In this document: positions 35,519 through 43,980 of the stretch, one piece after another
Layout of the letters: each line of letters begins with the position of its first letter
Numbering within the stretch: position 1 is the stretch's first letter
Translations under genes and position numbers: made by a program
The notes under the pieces: generated by a model
Told to the model about the DNA's origin: nothing
What the model saw: only the letters and a program-made list of their open reading frames with translations
Databases searched by the model: none
Assembly (NCBI RefSeq): GCF_020667895.1
Contig: NZ_JAFMPS010000002.1
Span: 263,131 to 327,130 of the forward strand
DNA: 64,000 nucleotides
Source: Alcanivorax sp. 1008
Lineage (GTDB): Bacteria; Pseudomonadota; Gammaproteobacteria; Pseudomonadales; Alcanivoracaceae
Direction: 5' to 3'

Positions 35519-36481
35519 ATGAACCAACGGCAGCCCACGGTCACCTTACGTTTTGCTCAGGCCATCCGGCAGGCCGCCGGGCGCCTTGGCATTGATCTGC
35601 CGCTGGCGCAGCAGGATGACGCTGAGCGTGTTCCTCTGGCGTCCCAGGACGCCTTATGGGAAGCCTTTTGCAGCGCCGCAGACGAGCCCCTTATTGGCCT
35701 GCGCCTTGGCCTTGAGTTGCAAGCCGGCCACCTCGATCTGGCCGGCTTGTTGCTGATGAGCTGCGAAACCTATGGCGAGTCCCTGGATGCCCTGCTTGAG
35801 TACTATCCGATCGTTGGCGAAGGCGGTGACTTTTCCCTGCAGACAGGGGTCGACGAAGTTTGCCTGAGCTATCACGCCCATTATCAGGTAAGGATGGCCG
35901 AGCGGGTGGAAACGGTAATCGCCGCGCTGCTTAACCTGAGTCACTGGAATAGTGGCGGAGGGTTTCAGGCCAGCCGGGTTGAACTCTGCCACGGACCGCT
36001 GGATGACGCTTCCCGCTATCAGGAAATGCTCGGCTGCCCGGTGATATTTAACAGCACCAATAACAGCATATGCTTCCCCCATGGCATGCTCTCCTTGCCG
36101 CTGATTCAAGCAAACGCGGCAATGCGCGACCAGTTACTCAAACTGGCCGACACTCAGCTAAGCCAGCTGGGTGATCACAGCCTGTCACGGCAGGTGGCCG
36201 CGCTAATCTGCAGTCAACCTCGCTGGGGCAAGGAGAAAGTTGCGGACAGCCTCGGTATGAGCGGGCGACATTTGATTCGCCTGCTGGCTGATGAGCGCAT
36301 GTCATTCAAACAGATACGTGATCGAGAGCTGCTACAGCTTGCCCAAAAGGCCTTGCAGCAAGAAGCGCGTATTAGCGACGTCGCTGAGCAACTTGGTTTT
36401 TCTGACGAGAGTGCTTTCGCCAAAGCATTCCGACGCTGGACCGGCATGTCACCCGGCCAGTACCGCGATCAGTGCGCATAA
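35519..36481 (+). CDS. AraC-family regulator with arabinose-binding-like domain
   Basis: A 320-residue regulator. The N-terminal ~190 residues match the VirS/OruR-type effector domain (LGLRLGLELQAGHLDLAGLLLMSCETYGESLDALLEYYPIVGEG, abbreviated here to its recognisable LGLELQAGHLDL core). The C-terminal domain has two helix-turn-helix motifs (KVADSLGMSGRHLIRLL and ISDVAEQLGFSDESAFAKAF). It lies divergent from the flavin monooxygenase operon across 113 bases and probably activates it. In Mycobacterium tuberculosis the AraC protein VirS is likewise divergent from an FMO operon (mymA). Confidence 0.9.
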   Translation: MNQRQPTVTLRFAQAIRQAAGRLGIDLPLAQQDDAERVPLASQDALWEAFCSAADEPLIGLRLGLELQAGHLDLAGLLLMSCETYGESLDALLEYYPIVGEGGDFSLQTGVDEVCLSYHAHYQVRMAERVETVIAALLNLSHWNSGGGFQASRVELCHGPLDDASRYQEMLGCPVIFNSTNNSICFPHGMLSLPLIQANAAMRDQLLKLADTQLSQLGDHSLSRQVAALICSQPRWGKEKVADSLGMSGRHLIRLLADERMSFKQIRDRELLQLAQKALQQEARISDVAEQLGFSDESAFAKAFRRWTGMSPGQYRDQCA

Positions 36482-36509
36482 AAAAGCCCCGCTATGCGGG
36501 GCCTTTTTT
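36481..36509. terminator. Bidirectional rho-independent terminator
   Basis: GCCCCGC (36486-36492) pairs with GCGGGGC (36496-36502) around a TAT loop, flanked by A and T runs on both sides. It separates the AraC gene from metY. Confidence 0.85.
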
Positions 36510-36539
36510 ATCGCTTTCTATCAGGACGTCATTCTTCTG

Positions 36540-37808
36540 TCAGGCCTTTTCCAGCGCCTGGGTAATGTCGGCGAGAATATCATCGATATGCTCAATGCCA
36601 ATGGATAATCTGACCATATCTATCGACACGCCGGCACGCTCCATTTCTTTTTCATCTAACTGCCGGTGGGTGGTGGTTGCCGGATGACAGGCCAGCGACT
36701 TGGCATCACCAATATTTACCAGACGCTTGAACATCTGCAGCGCATCAATAAAACGTCCACCTGCGTCACGTCCACCATCAATACCAAAGCTGAGAATGGC
36801 CGAGGGGGTGCCTTTCATATAGCGCTTGGAAAGATCGTGGTAACGATCATCAGGCAAACCGGCGTAGTTGACCCACTTCACTTTTTTATGTGCTTTCAGG
36901 AATTCCGCCACCTTCTGAGCGTTTTCACAATGCCGCTCCATACGCAATGACAGAGTTTCAATGCCCTGCAAAATCAGAAACGCGTTAAACGGACTTAGCG
37001 CTGCGCCCATATTGCGAAGCGGCACCACTCTGGCACGGCCAATAAAGGCTGCTGGCCCCAGAGCTTCTGCGTAAACCACACCATGGTAGCTTGGATCAGG
37101 CTCGTTAAACTGGGGAAAACGGGGGTTGTCTTTCCACGGAAACTTACCGGAATCGACGATCACACCAGCGACGGTGGTACCGTGGCCGCCCATATATTTA
37201 GTCAGTGAATGGATAACAATATCAGCACCAAAATCGAACGGCCGACATAACACTGGCGTCGCCACCGTGTTGTCGACCATCAGCGGAATGCCATGCTTGT
37301 GGGCCACATCAGCCAACGCCTGCAGATCAACAATATTGCCCGCCGGATTACCGATGGACTCGCAAAAAACCGCCTTGGTGTTGTCATCAATCAATGCTTC
37401 CAGCGCCGCCGGATCATCACCGGACGCCATGCGCACTTCAATGCCTTGCTGCGGCAGGGTATGGGCAAAAAAGTTATAGGTGCCGCCATACAGCCTACTA
37501 ACAGAAACGATGTTATCCCCCACCTTGGCGACGGTCTGAATGGCCGCAGTAATCGCCGCCATGCCAGAAGCCAAAGCCAGTGCACCAATACCGCCCTCCA
37601 GCTCAGCCACGCGCTGTTCGAGCACCGCATTGGTGGGATTGGTAATACGGGTGTAGATATTGCCGGGCACTTTCAGGTCAAACAGATCCGCACCATGCTG
37701 GGTGTTGTCAAAGTAATAGCTGGTGGTCTGGTAAACCGGCACCGCCACCGCATGGGTTTCGGGGTCGCCAGCAAAGCCGCCGTGAATGGCAATAGTTTCC
37801 GGTTTCAT
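36540..37808 (-). CDS. metY: O-acetylhomoserine sulfhydrylase
   Basis: A 422-residue PLP enzyme of the Cys/Met metabolism family that makes homocysteine from O-acetylhomoserine and sulfide. The PLP-binding Lys204 lies in HSLTKYMGGHGT. The start (ETIAIHGGFAGDPETHAVAVPVYQTTSY) and the length (~425) match MetY and not the shorter MetB/MetZ. An AGGGAG ribosome-binding site lies upstream. It stands alone; I see no SAM riboswitch in the 64 bases before it. It gives direct sulfide assimilation into methionine. Confidence 0.93.
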   Translation of the reverse strand: MKPETIAIHGGFAGDPETHAVAVPVYQTTSYYFDNTQHGADLFDLKVPGNIYTRITNPTNAVLEQRVAELEGGIGALALASGMAAITAAIQTVAKVGDNIVSVSRLYGGTYNFFAHTLPQQGIEVRMASGDDPAALEALIDDNTKAVFCESIGNPAGNIVDLQALADVAHKHGIPLMVDNTVATPVLCRPFDFGADIVIHSLTKYMGGHGTTVAGVIVDSGKFPWKDNPRFPQFNEPDPSYHGVVYAEALGPAAFIGRARVVPLRNMGAALSPFNAFLILQGIETLSLRMERHCENAQKVAEFLKAHKKVKWVNYAGLPDDRYHDLSKRYMKGTPSAILSFGIDGGRDAGGRFIDALQMFKRLVNIGDAKSLACHPATTTHRQLDEKEMERAGVSIDMVRLSIGIEHIDDILADITQALEKA

Positions 37809-37872
37809 GAAGAGCTCCCTGTTAAAGATAAAAGAGTTATTAGAATCAGGTCGAGTGCGACCGCAGACTATA

Positions 37873-38634
37873 TCACCGCTGCTCGGCGCGAATCAGGCGA
37901 AAAGCAGGATTACCCATTAATGCCGAAGGCAGGGTATCAAACATTTCCCGGGCAGTGCGGATCAGGTGCGGCTGGTCGTAAAAGCCGGCTCGCATTGCCA
38001 GCTCCGCAGCACTGATTCCCGGCTGCCAGCAATGCAAGGCGCCCTGTATTTTCAGGTGCAGCAGAAAACGCTTTGGCGTAATACCAAAAGCCTCTCGGAA
38101 CAGCCGACTGAGACGGGCGGCGGACAGGCCCAGCTGAGCGGCAATCTCGGTGAGGTTAAGCTGCTCGGGCAGCTCCGTGCGCAGCCGGCTAGCCAGCTTC
38201 ATTGCGCGGGGATCAACCGGGCGATCAGGCCCCGTATCAGCAGCTGACACCTGTAACAGACTGGCAAGCAGCTCATGGGCCGGCTCACTGCTGACACTAT
38301 CCGCCAGCTGGCGAAATCTGGCCGCCTGTTCATCGCCCCAATCAAGCTGGGCATGGCCGTTTACCAGCAGCCCTCGCAAAGACAACCAGAGCGGGCTATC
38401 GGGATCAAGGTGCACCACCATAGTAGCGCCAGCAGAGTCGAGGGATTGCTCCACATCCGGGGCCACTAGCAGGGCCCGGGCAACCACTTTGTCACCAGCC
38501 ACTTCCGCGCTCAGCTGCTGATCCAGGCCAAACAGCAACGATGCCGCCACATGCCGGTGCGGCCGATTATGGATCGGCCCCGCCAGCAGCAACCAGCCAT
38601 CAGCCCAGAGAAACAAGCCACCCTGCAGATTCAT
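37873..38634 (-). CDS. AraC-family regulator
   Basis: A 253-residue regulator with an AraC helix-turn-helix domain in the C-terminal 100 residues (LNLTEIAAQLGLSAARLSRLFREAFGITPKRFLLHLKI and AELAMRAGFYDQPHLIRTAREMF). The N-terminal part is a cupin-like sensor (GGLFLWADGWLLLAGPIHNRPHRHVAASLLF) whose NRPHRH could hold metal or ligand. ATG 38634 is preferred to GTG 38640, since AGGTG precedes it. Upstream of ahpC on the opposite strand. Targets unknown. Confidence 0.85.
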   Translation of the reverse strand: MNLQGGLFLWADGWLLLAGPIHNRPHRHVAASLLFGLDQQLSAEVAGDKVVARALLVAPDVEQSLDSAGATMVVHLDPDSPLWLSLRGLLVNGHAQLDWGDEQAARFRQLADSVSSEPAHELLASLLQVSAADTGPDRPVDPRAMKLASRLRTELPEQLNLTEIAAQLGLSAARLSRLFREAFGITPKRFLLHLKIQGALHCWQPGISAAELAMRAGFYDQPHLIRTAREMFDTLPSALMGNPAFRLIRAEQR

Positions 38635-38683
38635 TAGCACCTGTATAAAAAGTATCCGCCCGACATAGTCTTACCGGGCAATC

Positions 38684-38719
38684 ATAGCCATAAGCTATCG
38701 GAGCGGAAAGAATTATAAT
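38684..38719 (+). promoter_or_regulatory. ahpC promoter with OxyR-like site
   Basis: ATAG-N7-CTAT (38684-38698) matches half of the OxyR recognition pattern, and a perfect TATAAT -10 lies at 38714-38719. The -35 position (about 38691-38696, TAAGCT) is poor and overlaps the ATAG/CTAT site, as expected for an OxyR-activated promoter. The second half-site upstream, 22 bases away, is not recognisable. Confidence 0.5.
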
Positions 38720-38800
38720 ATTAACCCTCGGGTCATTTTTCCCTAATATGCTTTCTCGGCACACGCCGATGGCCGACTAATCAACCTTAAGGAGCTACTC

Positions 38801-39367
38801 ATGTCGAACCTGATCAACACTGAAGTGAAGCCATTCAAAGCGACAGCCTTCCACAACGGTAAATTTATTGACGTTAGCGAAGCTGACCTGAAGGGAAAGT
38901 GGTCGGTCGTATTCTTCTACCCGGCGGACTTCACCTTCGTTTGCCCAACTGAGCTGGGCGATCTGGCCGACAACTACGACGAGTTCAAGAAGATGGGCGT
39001 GGAAATTTACGCTGTCTCCACCGATACCCACTTCACCCACAAAGCATGGCACGACACCTCTGACACCATCCAGAAGATTCAGTACCCGATGATCGGCGAT
39101 CCGACCGGCCTGATTTCCCGCAACTTTGAAGTGATGATTGAAGAAGCTGGTCTGGCTGAGCGTGGCACTTTCGTAATCGATCCAGACGGCAAGATTCAGA
39201 TTATCGAAGTCAACGCTGGTGGCATCGGCCGTGACGCCTCTGAGCTTCTGCGCAAGGTAAAAGCAGCACAGTACGTTGCCGCTCACCCAGGCGAAGTATG
39301 CCCGGCCAAGTGGAAGGAAGGCGAAGCCACTCTGGCACCGTCCCTGGATCTGGTTGGCAAGATCTGA
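38801..39367 (+). CDS. ahpC: Alkyl hydroperoxide reductase subunit C (peroxiredoxin)
   Basis: A 188-residue typical 2-Cys peroxiredoxin of the AhpC/Prx1 class that reduces hydrogen peroxide and organic hydroperoxides. The peroxidatic Cys48 lies in FTFVCPTEL and the resolving Cys167 in GEVCPAKW. Length equals E. coli AhpC (187). AAGGAGCTACTC precedes the ATG. It is followed by two hairpins and ahpF, its dedicated reductase. The promoter carries an OxyR-like site. Confidence 0.98.
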   Translation: MSNLINTEVKPFKATAFHNGKFIDVSEADLKGKWSVVFFYPADFTFVCPTELGDLADNYDEFKKMGVEIYAVSTDTHFTHKAWHDTSDTIQKIQYPMIGDPTGLISRNFEVMIEEAGLAERGTFVIDPDGKIQIIEVNAGGIGRDASELLRKVKAAQYVAAHPGEVCPAKWKEGEATLAPSLDLVGKI

Positions 39368-39375
39368 TTGACCTG

Positions 39376-39431
39376 TACTCCCCTGCATCCGCGATCCGGG
39401 TGCAGGGGTACTCCGGCGCCACAAGCGCCGG
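39376..39431 (+). other. Two consecutive stem-loops between ahpC and ahpF
   Basis: The first stem pairs CCCCTGCATCCG-type sequence (39380-39391) with CGGGTGCAGGGG (39397-39408, one wobble). The second is a perfect 7-bp stem CCGGCGC (39413-39419) with GCGCCGG (39425-39431) around CACAA. Neither has a T tract. They would suit partial termination or protection of the ahpC 3' end, giving more AhpC than AhpF. Confidence 0.55.
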
Positions 39432-39500
39432 CGTAACACCCCAATAGCACTGCCCAATTGCGATTGTATTTTCCTGAAATTCTTACAAAGGATTTGACTC

Positions 39501-41087
39501 ATGCTTGACGACGCACTCAAAACTCAGCTTCGCGCCTATATGGAAAGACTGGTCAGCCCCATCGAGCTGGTCGCCTATGCTGATGACAGCGAAAACAGCA
39601 AAAAAATGCTGGCGCTGCTTGATGACATCGTACCGCTGAGTGACAAGATCACCATGCGTCAGGCTGATGATACGAACGTGCGCAAGCCCACCTTTGCGGT
39701 AAACCGCCCTGGTGAAGACAACGGCGTGCATTTTGCCGGTCTGCCCATGGGACATGAGTTCACCTCTTTGGTGCTGGCCCTGCTACAAGTCAGTGGTTAT
39801 CCGCCCAAGGTTGAGCAAGAAATAATCGACCAGATTAAAGCGCTGGACGGTAACTTCGAATTTGAAACCTATATATCCCTGAGCTGCCACAACTGCCCGG
39901 ACGTGGTTCAGGCACTGAACCTGATGGCGGCTCTGAATCCGGGCGTGCGTCACACTATGATCGATGGTGCGCTGTTTCAGGATGAAGTGAACGAAAAGCA
40001 GATTATGGCCGTACCTGCAGTACGCCTGAACGGAGAAAGCTTCGGCCAGGGTCGCATGACTCTGGAAGAAATTCTCGCCAAAGTTGATACCGGTGCCGCC
40101 GAGCGTGATGCGGAGAAACTCAACGCTAAAGAACAATTTGACATGCTCATCGTCGGCGGCGGTCCTGCCGGCGCGGCGGCGGCAATTTACGCGGCACGCA
40201 AAGGCATTCGCACTGGCGTGGTGGCGGAGCGCTTTGGTGGCCAGGTACTGGATACCATGGCCATCGAGAACTTCATCTCGGTGAAGGAAACCGACGGCCC
40301 CAAGCTGGCAGCCGGCCTGGAACAGCATGTTAAGGACTACCCGGTGGACATTATGAACAATCAGCGCGCTGACAAGCTGGTGCCGGGCAGCGTTACTGAA
40401 GTTCACCTGGCCAATGGTGCGGTGCTGCGCAGCAAGGCCGTATTGCTTGCTACCGGTGCACGCTGGCGCGAAATGAACGTACCCGGCGAGCAGGAATACC
40501 GTGGCCGCGGCGTGGCCTATTGCCCCCACTGTGACGGCCCGCTGTTCAAGGGAAAGCGCGTGGCAGTAATCGGTGGCGGCAACTCCGGTGTGGAAGCGGC
40601 TATTGATTTGGCTGGCGTGGTCGCCCATGTCACCCTGATCGAGTTCGACAGCAAGCTGCGTGCCGACGAAGTACTGCAGCGCAAGCTGCGCAGCCTGAAG
40701 AATGTGGACGTGATCGTTTCCGCGTTAACCACCGAAGTGCACGGTGATGGCGAGCGCATGAATGGGCTGACCTACAAAAACCGAATCACCGATGAAGTGG
40801 TTCAGCTAGAGCTACAGGGTGTGTTTGTACAGATCGGCTTGATACCCAATACGGATTGGCTGAAGGGCACTGTTGCTCTTAGCAATCGCGGTGAGATTGA
40901 AGTGGATGCCCGTGGTCAGACCAGTGTGCCGGGAGTATTCGCCGCCGGGGACTGCACCACTGCACCCTACAAGCAGATCATCATCGCCATGGGGGAGGGC
41001 TCCAAGGCGTCATTGGCAGCCTTTGACCACCTGATCCGTACGTCAGTTGAGGACAGTGCACCGCAGGCTGCAGTAGCAACCGCCTGA
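39501..41087 (+). CDS. ahpF: Alkyl hydroperoxide reductase subunit F
   Basis: A 528-residue flavoprotein that passes electrons from NADH to AhpC. The N-terminal domain has two thioredoxin-like folds with CHNC at 129-132. The C-terminal thioredoxin-reductase-like part has the FAD motif VGGGPAG near 218-224, the CPHC dithiol at 341-344 and the second nucleotide-binding VIGGGNSG. Length is close to E. coli AhpF (521). AAGGATTTGACTC precedes the ATG. A terminator follows the stop. Confidence 0.97.
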   Translation: MLDDALKTQLRAYMERLVSPIELVAYADDSENSKKMLALLDDIVPLSDKITMRQADDTNVRKPTFAVNRPGEDNGVHFAGLPMGHEFTSLVLALLQVSGYPPKVEQEIIDQIKALDGNFEFETYISLSCHNCPDVVQALNLMAALNPGVRHTMIDGALFQDEVNEKQIMAVPAVRLNGESFGQGRMTLEEILAKVDTGAAERDAEKLNAKEQFDMLIVGGGPAGAAAAIYAARKGIRTGVVAERFGGQVLDTMAIENFISVKETDGPKLAAGLEQHVKDYPVDIMNNQRADKLVPGSVTEVHLANGAVLRSKAVLLATGARWREMNVPGEQEYRGRGVAYCPHCDGPLFKGKRVAVIGGGNSGVEAAIDLAGVVAHVTLIEFDSKLRADEVLQRKLRSLKNVDVIVSALTTEVHGDGERMNGLTYKNRITDEVVQLELQGVFVQIGLIPNTDWLKGTVALSNRGEIEVDARGQTSVPGVFAAGDCTTAPYKQIIIAMGEGSKASLAAFDHLIRTSVEDSAPQAAVATA

Positions 41088-41099
41088 CCGGGCAATAAA

Positions 41100-41131
41100 A
41101 ACGCCAGCCACCCACAGGGGTAGCTGGCGTT
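41100..41131 (+). terminator. Terminator after ahpF
   Basis: AACGCCAGC (41100-41108) pairs with GCTGGCGTT (41123-41131), then CTGCTTTT. A-rich sequence before the stem makes it partly bidirectional for the convergent Mpo1-like gene. Confidence 0.65.
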
Positions 41132-41143
41132 CTGCTTTTAGCT

Positions 41144-41626
41144 TCAGGAATGCAACGCGTATCGACTGCGAATACCAAGCTTGGCGCCAAGCTCCACAGA
41201 AACAAACACCGGCCCGACCAGCAAAAATACCAGATCATCAATAAACGACGGCTTCTTGCCCTCCACCTTGTGTCCCCACACCTGCACTGCCCACGCCACC
41301 AGCCAGACTGCCAATGAGATCCACAGCAGTGGCAAGCCTGCAGCCTGAATCGCCAGAATGCCGGCCAGCGAAACGGCAAACCAGACCGCCATCATGGCCA
41401 ATACCCAGAACTTCAGCCGCGCATAAAAAACAAAGCCAACGGCCGCCAGAGCGGTGGCGCCATTAATCCATTCGGACAACCCCAGCCAAGCGCCAATGGG
41501 CACCAGCCAAAGCAGGCCCAGCGTCGAGAAAAAGATCGCCGGCACACAGATAAAGTGAACCACCTGATTTACCGGATGGCGATGGCTCTCTCCGTAGGCC
41601 TCAAGAAATTGCTCCAGATTACGCAT
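41144..41626 (-). CDS. Mpo1-like (DUF962) membrane protein
   Basis: A 160-residue membrane protein with about four hydrophobic segments. The DUF962 histidine motifs are present: YGESHRHPVNQVVHF near the N-terminus and VWGHKVEGKKP late in the sequence. Yeast Mpo1 (YGL010w) uses this motif set as an iron-dependent 2-hydroxy fatty acid dioxygenase in alpha-oxidation; bacterial homologues probably act on fatty acyl chains. The ribosome-binding site AGGGAG seven bases before the ATG is inside a 9-bp stem (see 41634). Confidence 0.85.
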   Translation of the reverse strand: MRNLEQFLEAYGESHRHPVNQVVHFICVPAIFFSTLGLLWLVPIGAWLGLSEWINGATALAAVGFVFYARLKFWVLAMMAVWFAVSLAGILAIQAAGLPLLWISLAVWLVAWAVQVWGHKVEGKKPSFIDDLVFLLVGPVFVSVELGAKLGIRSRYALHS

Positions 41627-41633
41627 AGCCAGA

Positions 41634-41658
41634 CTCCCTGAATGATGTTTTCAGGGAG
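41634..41658 (-). promoter_or_regulatory. Hairpin sequestering the ribosome-binding site
   Basis: On the minus strand CTCCCTGAA pairs perfectly with TTCAGGGAG (9 bp, 7-base loop AACATCA). The AGGGAG in the 3' arm is the only good ribosome-binding site of the Mpo1-like gene, so folding would block its translation. It lacks a T tract and is a poor terminator for the upstream hydratase gene. Confidence 0.45.
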
Positions 41659-41717
41659 CAGCCTAACCACTTGGCATTGCCATGCCTTGTATGGAACTGA
41701 CGCCAGCAAGCCGCCGC

Positions 41718-42581
41718 TCAGGCCAGCGGCGGGTCCTGCCAGAATGGCGTTGCCGGCATGTCAGTGGAGACCTTGGCCGTGAACACTGGATCACGCTTCT
41801 CCAGGAAGGCCTTAAAGCCGTCCCGGCCATCCATGCGCTCACTGGCGATATACATCAGTCGTGAATCAATCTGGTGGGCCATCATCGGATGGTCAAAGGA
41901 GGGGTTACGCCACAGCATCTGCCGTGCCAGCGCCACCGCCGTGGGCGAGGTCTTCTGCATCAGCTTCTCCGCCAGCGCGTAGGCCGCCTCAAGCACCGTG
42001 CCACGGGGGTGGACACTGCGAATCAAGCCCCCTGCCAGACCCTCCTCGGCGGTAAAGATCTCCCCTGACAAGACCCACTCCAGCGCCTGCTGCATACCCA
42101 CCAAACGGGGCAGGAACCAGCTTGAACAGGCCTCCGGGACGATACCTCGCTGGCTGAAGACAAAGCCGAGCTTGGCTCCCTCAGACGCAATACGAAAATC
42201 CATGGGCAGGGTCATGGTTATACCAATGCCCACCGCGGCGCCATTGATGGCCGCGATAACCGGCTTGTTGCAGTTGTACAGAGCAAGCGATAACTCACCG
42301 CCAGAATCCCGTATTTCCTCGATATTCAGCTCGTCCCCCTGAGGGGTGTCATAGCCAAAAATGTTGCCTTCCGGACGCACCAGCTCCATCCCGGCGCAAA
42401 AGGCCTTGCCTTCGCCAGTGACCACAATTACCCGGATGTCGTCGTCGGCGTTAGCACGGGACAGCGCATCCAGCATTTCGTCACGCATCCGCAGAGTCCA
42501 GGCGTTCATGCGCTCAGGGCGGTTCAGGGTCAGGGTCAGAATATGGTTGCTGACCTGATAGCGAATATCCTGATACTCCAT
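41718..42581 (-). CDS. Enoyl-CoA hydratase/isomerase (crotonase) family protein
   Basis: A 287-residue crotonase-fold protein. The first oxyanion-hole segment GKAFCAGMEL and the second AAINGAAVGIGITMTLPMDFRIA are standard. The helix with FSQRGIVPEACSSWFLPRLVG holds the family's Glu (VPEAC), consistent with hydratase activity on enoyl-CoA. Family substrates are acyl-CoAs in beta-oxidation or related pathways. It is monocistronic or weakly coupled to the Mpo1-like gene, which also points to fatty acid metabolism. Exact chain length is unknown. Confidence 0.9.
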   Translation of the reverse strand: MEYQDIRYQVSNHILTLTLNRPERMNAWTLRMRDEMLDALSRANADDDIRVIVVTGEGKAFCAGMELVRPEGNIFGYDTPQGDELNIEEIRDSGGELSLALYNCNKPVIAAINGAAVGIGITMTLPMDFRIASEGAKLGFVFSQRGIVPEACSSWFLPRLVGMQQALEWVLSGEIFTAEEGLAGGLIRSVHPRGTVLEAAYALAEKLMQKTSPTAVALARQMLWRNPSFDHPMMAHQIDSRLMYIASERMDGRDGFKAFLEKRDPVFTAKVSTDMPATPFWQDPPLA

Positions 42582-42686
42582 GGTGATCTCTCATCAATTT
42601 GGGGGAGTCGTCACCCTACCGGAGGCAACCGGGCAGGCCAATCACCGAACGTGCAAATGGCCTGCAAGCACTCTCCGGGAGGGATT

Positions 42687-42714
42687 TTGTACATTATGAG
42701 CAGCATGCTAGAGT
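42687..42714 (+). promoter_or_regulatory. Candidate promoter for the TraF-like gene
   Basis: TTGTAC (42687-42692) and TAGAGT (42709-42714) with a 16-base spacer, about 70 bases before the ATG at 42785. The rest of the 203-base gap shows nothing distinctive. Confidence 0.35.
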
Positions 42715-42784
42715 CAGTCATCCGGCTTAGATGGGGACCCCACGGCCGGCCGGGATCGGACCAAATAACACCAAGGAAGCCATC

Positions 42785-43954
42785 ATGCGTAAAATCCTGC
42801 TTGCCAGCGCCATTGCTGGCACCGTTATCAGCCCTCTGGCCTTCGCCGAGGTTTACGATGCCCGAGCCATGGCCCGAGGCGGCACAGGCATGACCATGGG
42901 CGAATATAATCAGGCCCTGTACAACCCGGCCATGCTCAATCGATTTGATGAGGATGATCAGTTCAGCTTTGCCGTTAACTTCGGTGTAATTGCCTCCGAC
43001 AAAGACGGCTTTATCGAATCGTCAGAAGACGCCCAGGACCTTCTCGACGAACTGGAAAACAACCCACCACCGCCCGGCCCTGCAAGGGATCAAGCGGTTG
43101 ATGACACTGAAGCCGCACTGTTCGATATCAGCAACAAGCTGGTTCAGATCGATGCTGGCGGCGCACTGATGGTGGCCATTCCCAACGAGTCCCTGCCAAT
43201 GGCGTTTGTTGGCAAAGGCAAGGCGGCTATCGGCACTGCATTCGCCTACGACCCGGCCGACAGAACCGTGCTGGAAGCCATCGCCAATGGTGTTGGCGAT
43301 CAGGACAACCTGAACTCGCAAGTTAATGCCTCAGTGCTTTGGCTGGCGGAGTACGGTCTGATGATGGGCAAGGGGTTTGAACTCGCCGGGCTACAGGTTG
43401 ACGGTGGCGCCACGGTGAAAATCCAGACCATTGAGCTGATCGCCTACCAGGAAAATATTGCCAATTTCGATGCCGGCGACATTGTCGACTCTACCAACGT
43501 TAACTCGCACAGCGGCTTGAACGTGGACCTGGGCCTGAGCACCCGGGTGGGCGAGGACGGCAAGATAACCCTGGCCGGCACCATAGAAAACCTGATCCCG
43601 CAAAGTTACGACGGCCCGAATGGCACTGACTACGACATGGCACCGGTACTCACCGCCGCCGCAGGCTACAACGGTGACCTGTTCAAGCTGGAAGCGAATC
43701 TGGACCTGACCCAACGCAATGGCTACGACCTGCTGCTAGACACCCAGTTTGCCAGGGTCGGTGTAGAGCTTTCGGCAGGGCGCCACTTCCACCTTCGCGG
43801 TGGTTACCGCACCGACCTGAAGAGTAATGTCTCCGACATGCTCACAGGTGGTATCGGTATCACCCCGTGGGACCGCTTCAATATTGATATTGGTGGCGGC
43901 ATTGGCGAAGGCGACACCTACGCGGTCGGCATGCAAATTGGCTTCAAGATCTGA
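42785..43954 (+). CDS. TraF-like/FadL-type outer-membrane barrel protein
   Basis: A 389-residue exported protein. The signal peptide ends in SPLAFAE, and a mature N-terminus follows (EVYDARAMARGGTGMTMGEYNQALYNPAML) in which the GGTGMT-YNPA pattern is shared with the PF13729 'TraF' and FadL families of outer-membrane barrels. The remainder has alternating strand pattern and ends with GMQIGFKI. It does not indicate conjugation. ATG 42785 has AAGGAAG upstream. It is followed 26 bases later by a lipoprotein gene. Likely a hydrophobic-compound channel or envelope scaffold. Confidence 0.75.
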   Translation: MRKILLASAIAGTVISPLAFAEVYDARAMARGGTGMTMGEYNQALYNPAMLNRFDEDDQFSFAVNFGVIASDKDGFIESSEDAQDLLDELENNPPPPGPARDQAVDDTEAALFDISNKLVQIDAGGALMVAIPNESLPMAFVGKGKAAIGTAFAYDPADRTVLEAIANGVGDQDNLNSQVNASVLWLAEYGLMMGKGFELAGLQVDGGATVKIQTIELIAYQENIANFDAGDIVDSTNVNSHSGLNVDLGLSTRVGEDGKITLAGTIENLIPQSYDGPNGTDYDMAPVLTAAAGYNGDLFKLEANLDLTQRNGYDLLLDTQFARVGVELSAGRHFHLRGGYRTDLKSNVSDMLTGGIGITPWDRFNIDIGGGIGEGDTYAVGMQIGFKI

Positions 43955-43980
43955 GCGAACGGAATTCAAAGGAGAACAGC

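Noticed and set aside
37809-37872. Possible SAM riboswitch or MET box upstream of metY
   Set aside because: Only 64 bases and no multi-stem architecture; only an ordinary ribosome-binding site is visible.
42785-43954. TraF match as sign of a conjugation system
   Set aside because: The match is to the barrel family that carries the TraF name; no other transfer gene is nearby and there is no mobile element context.
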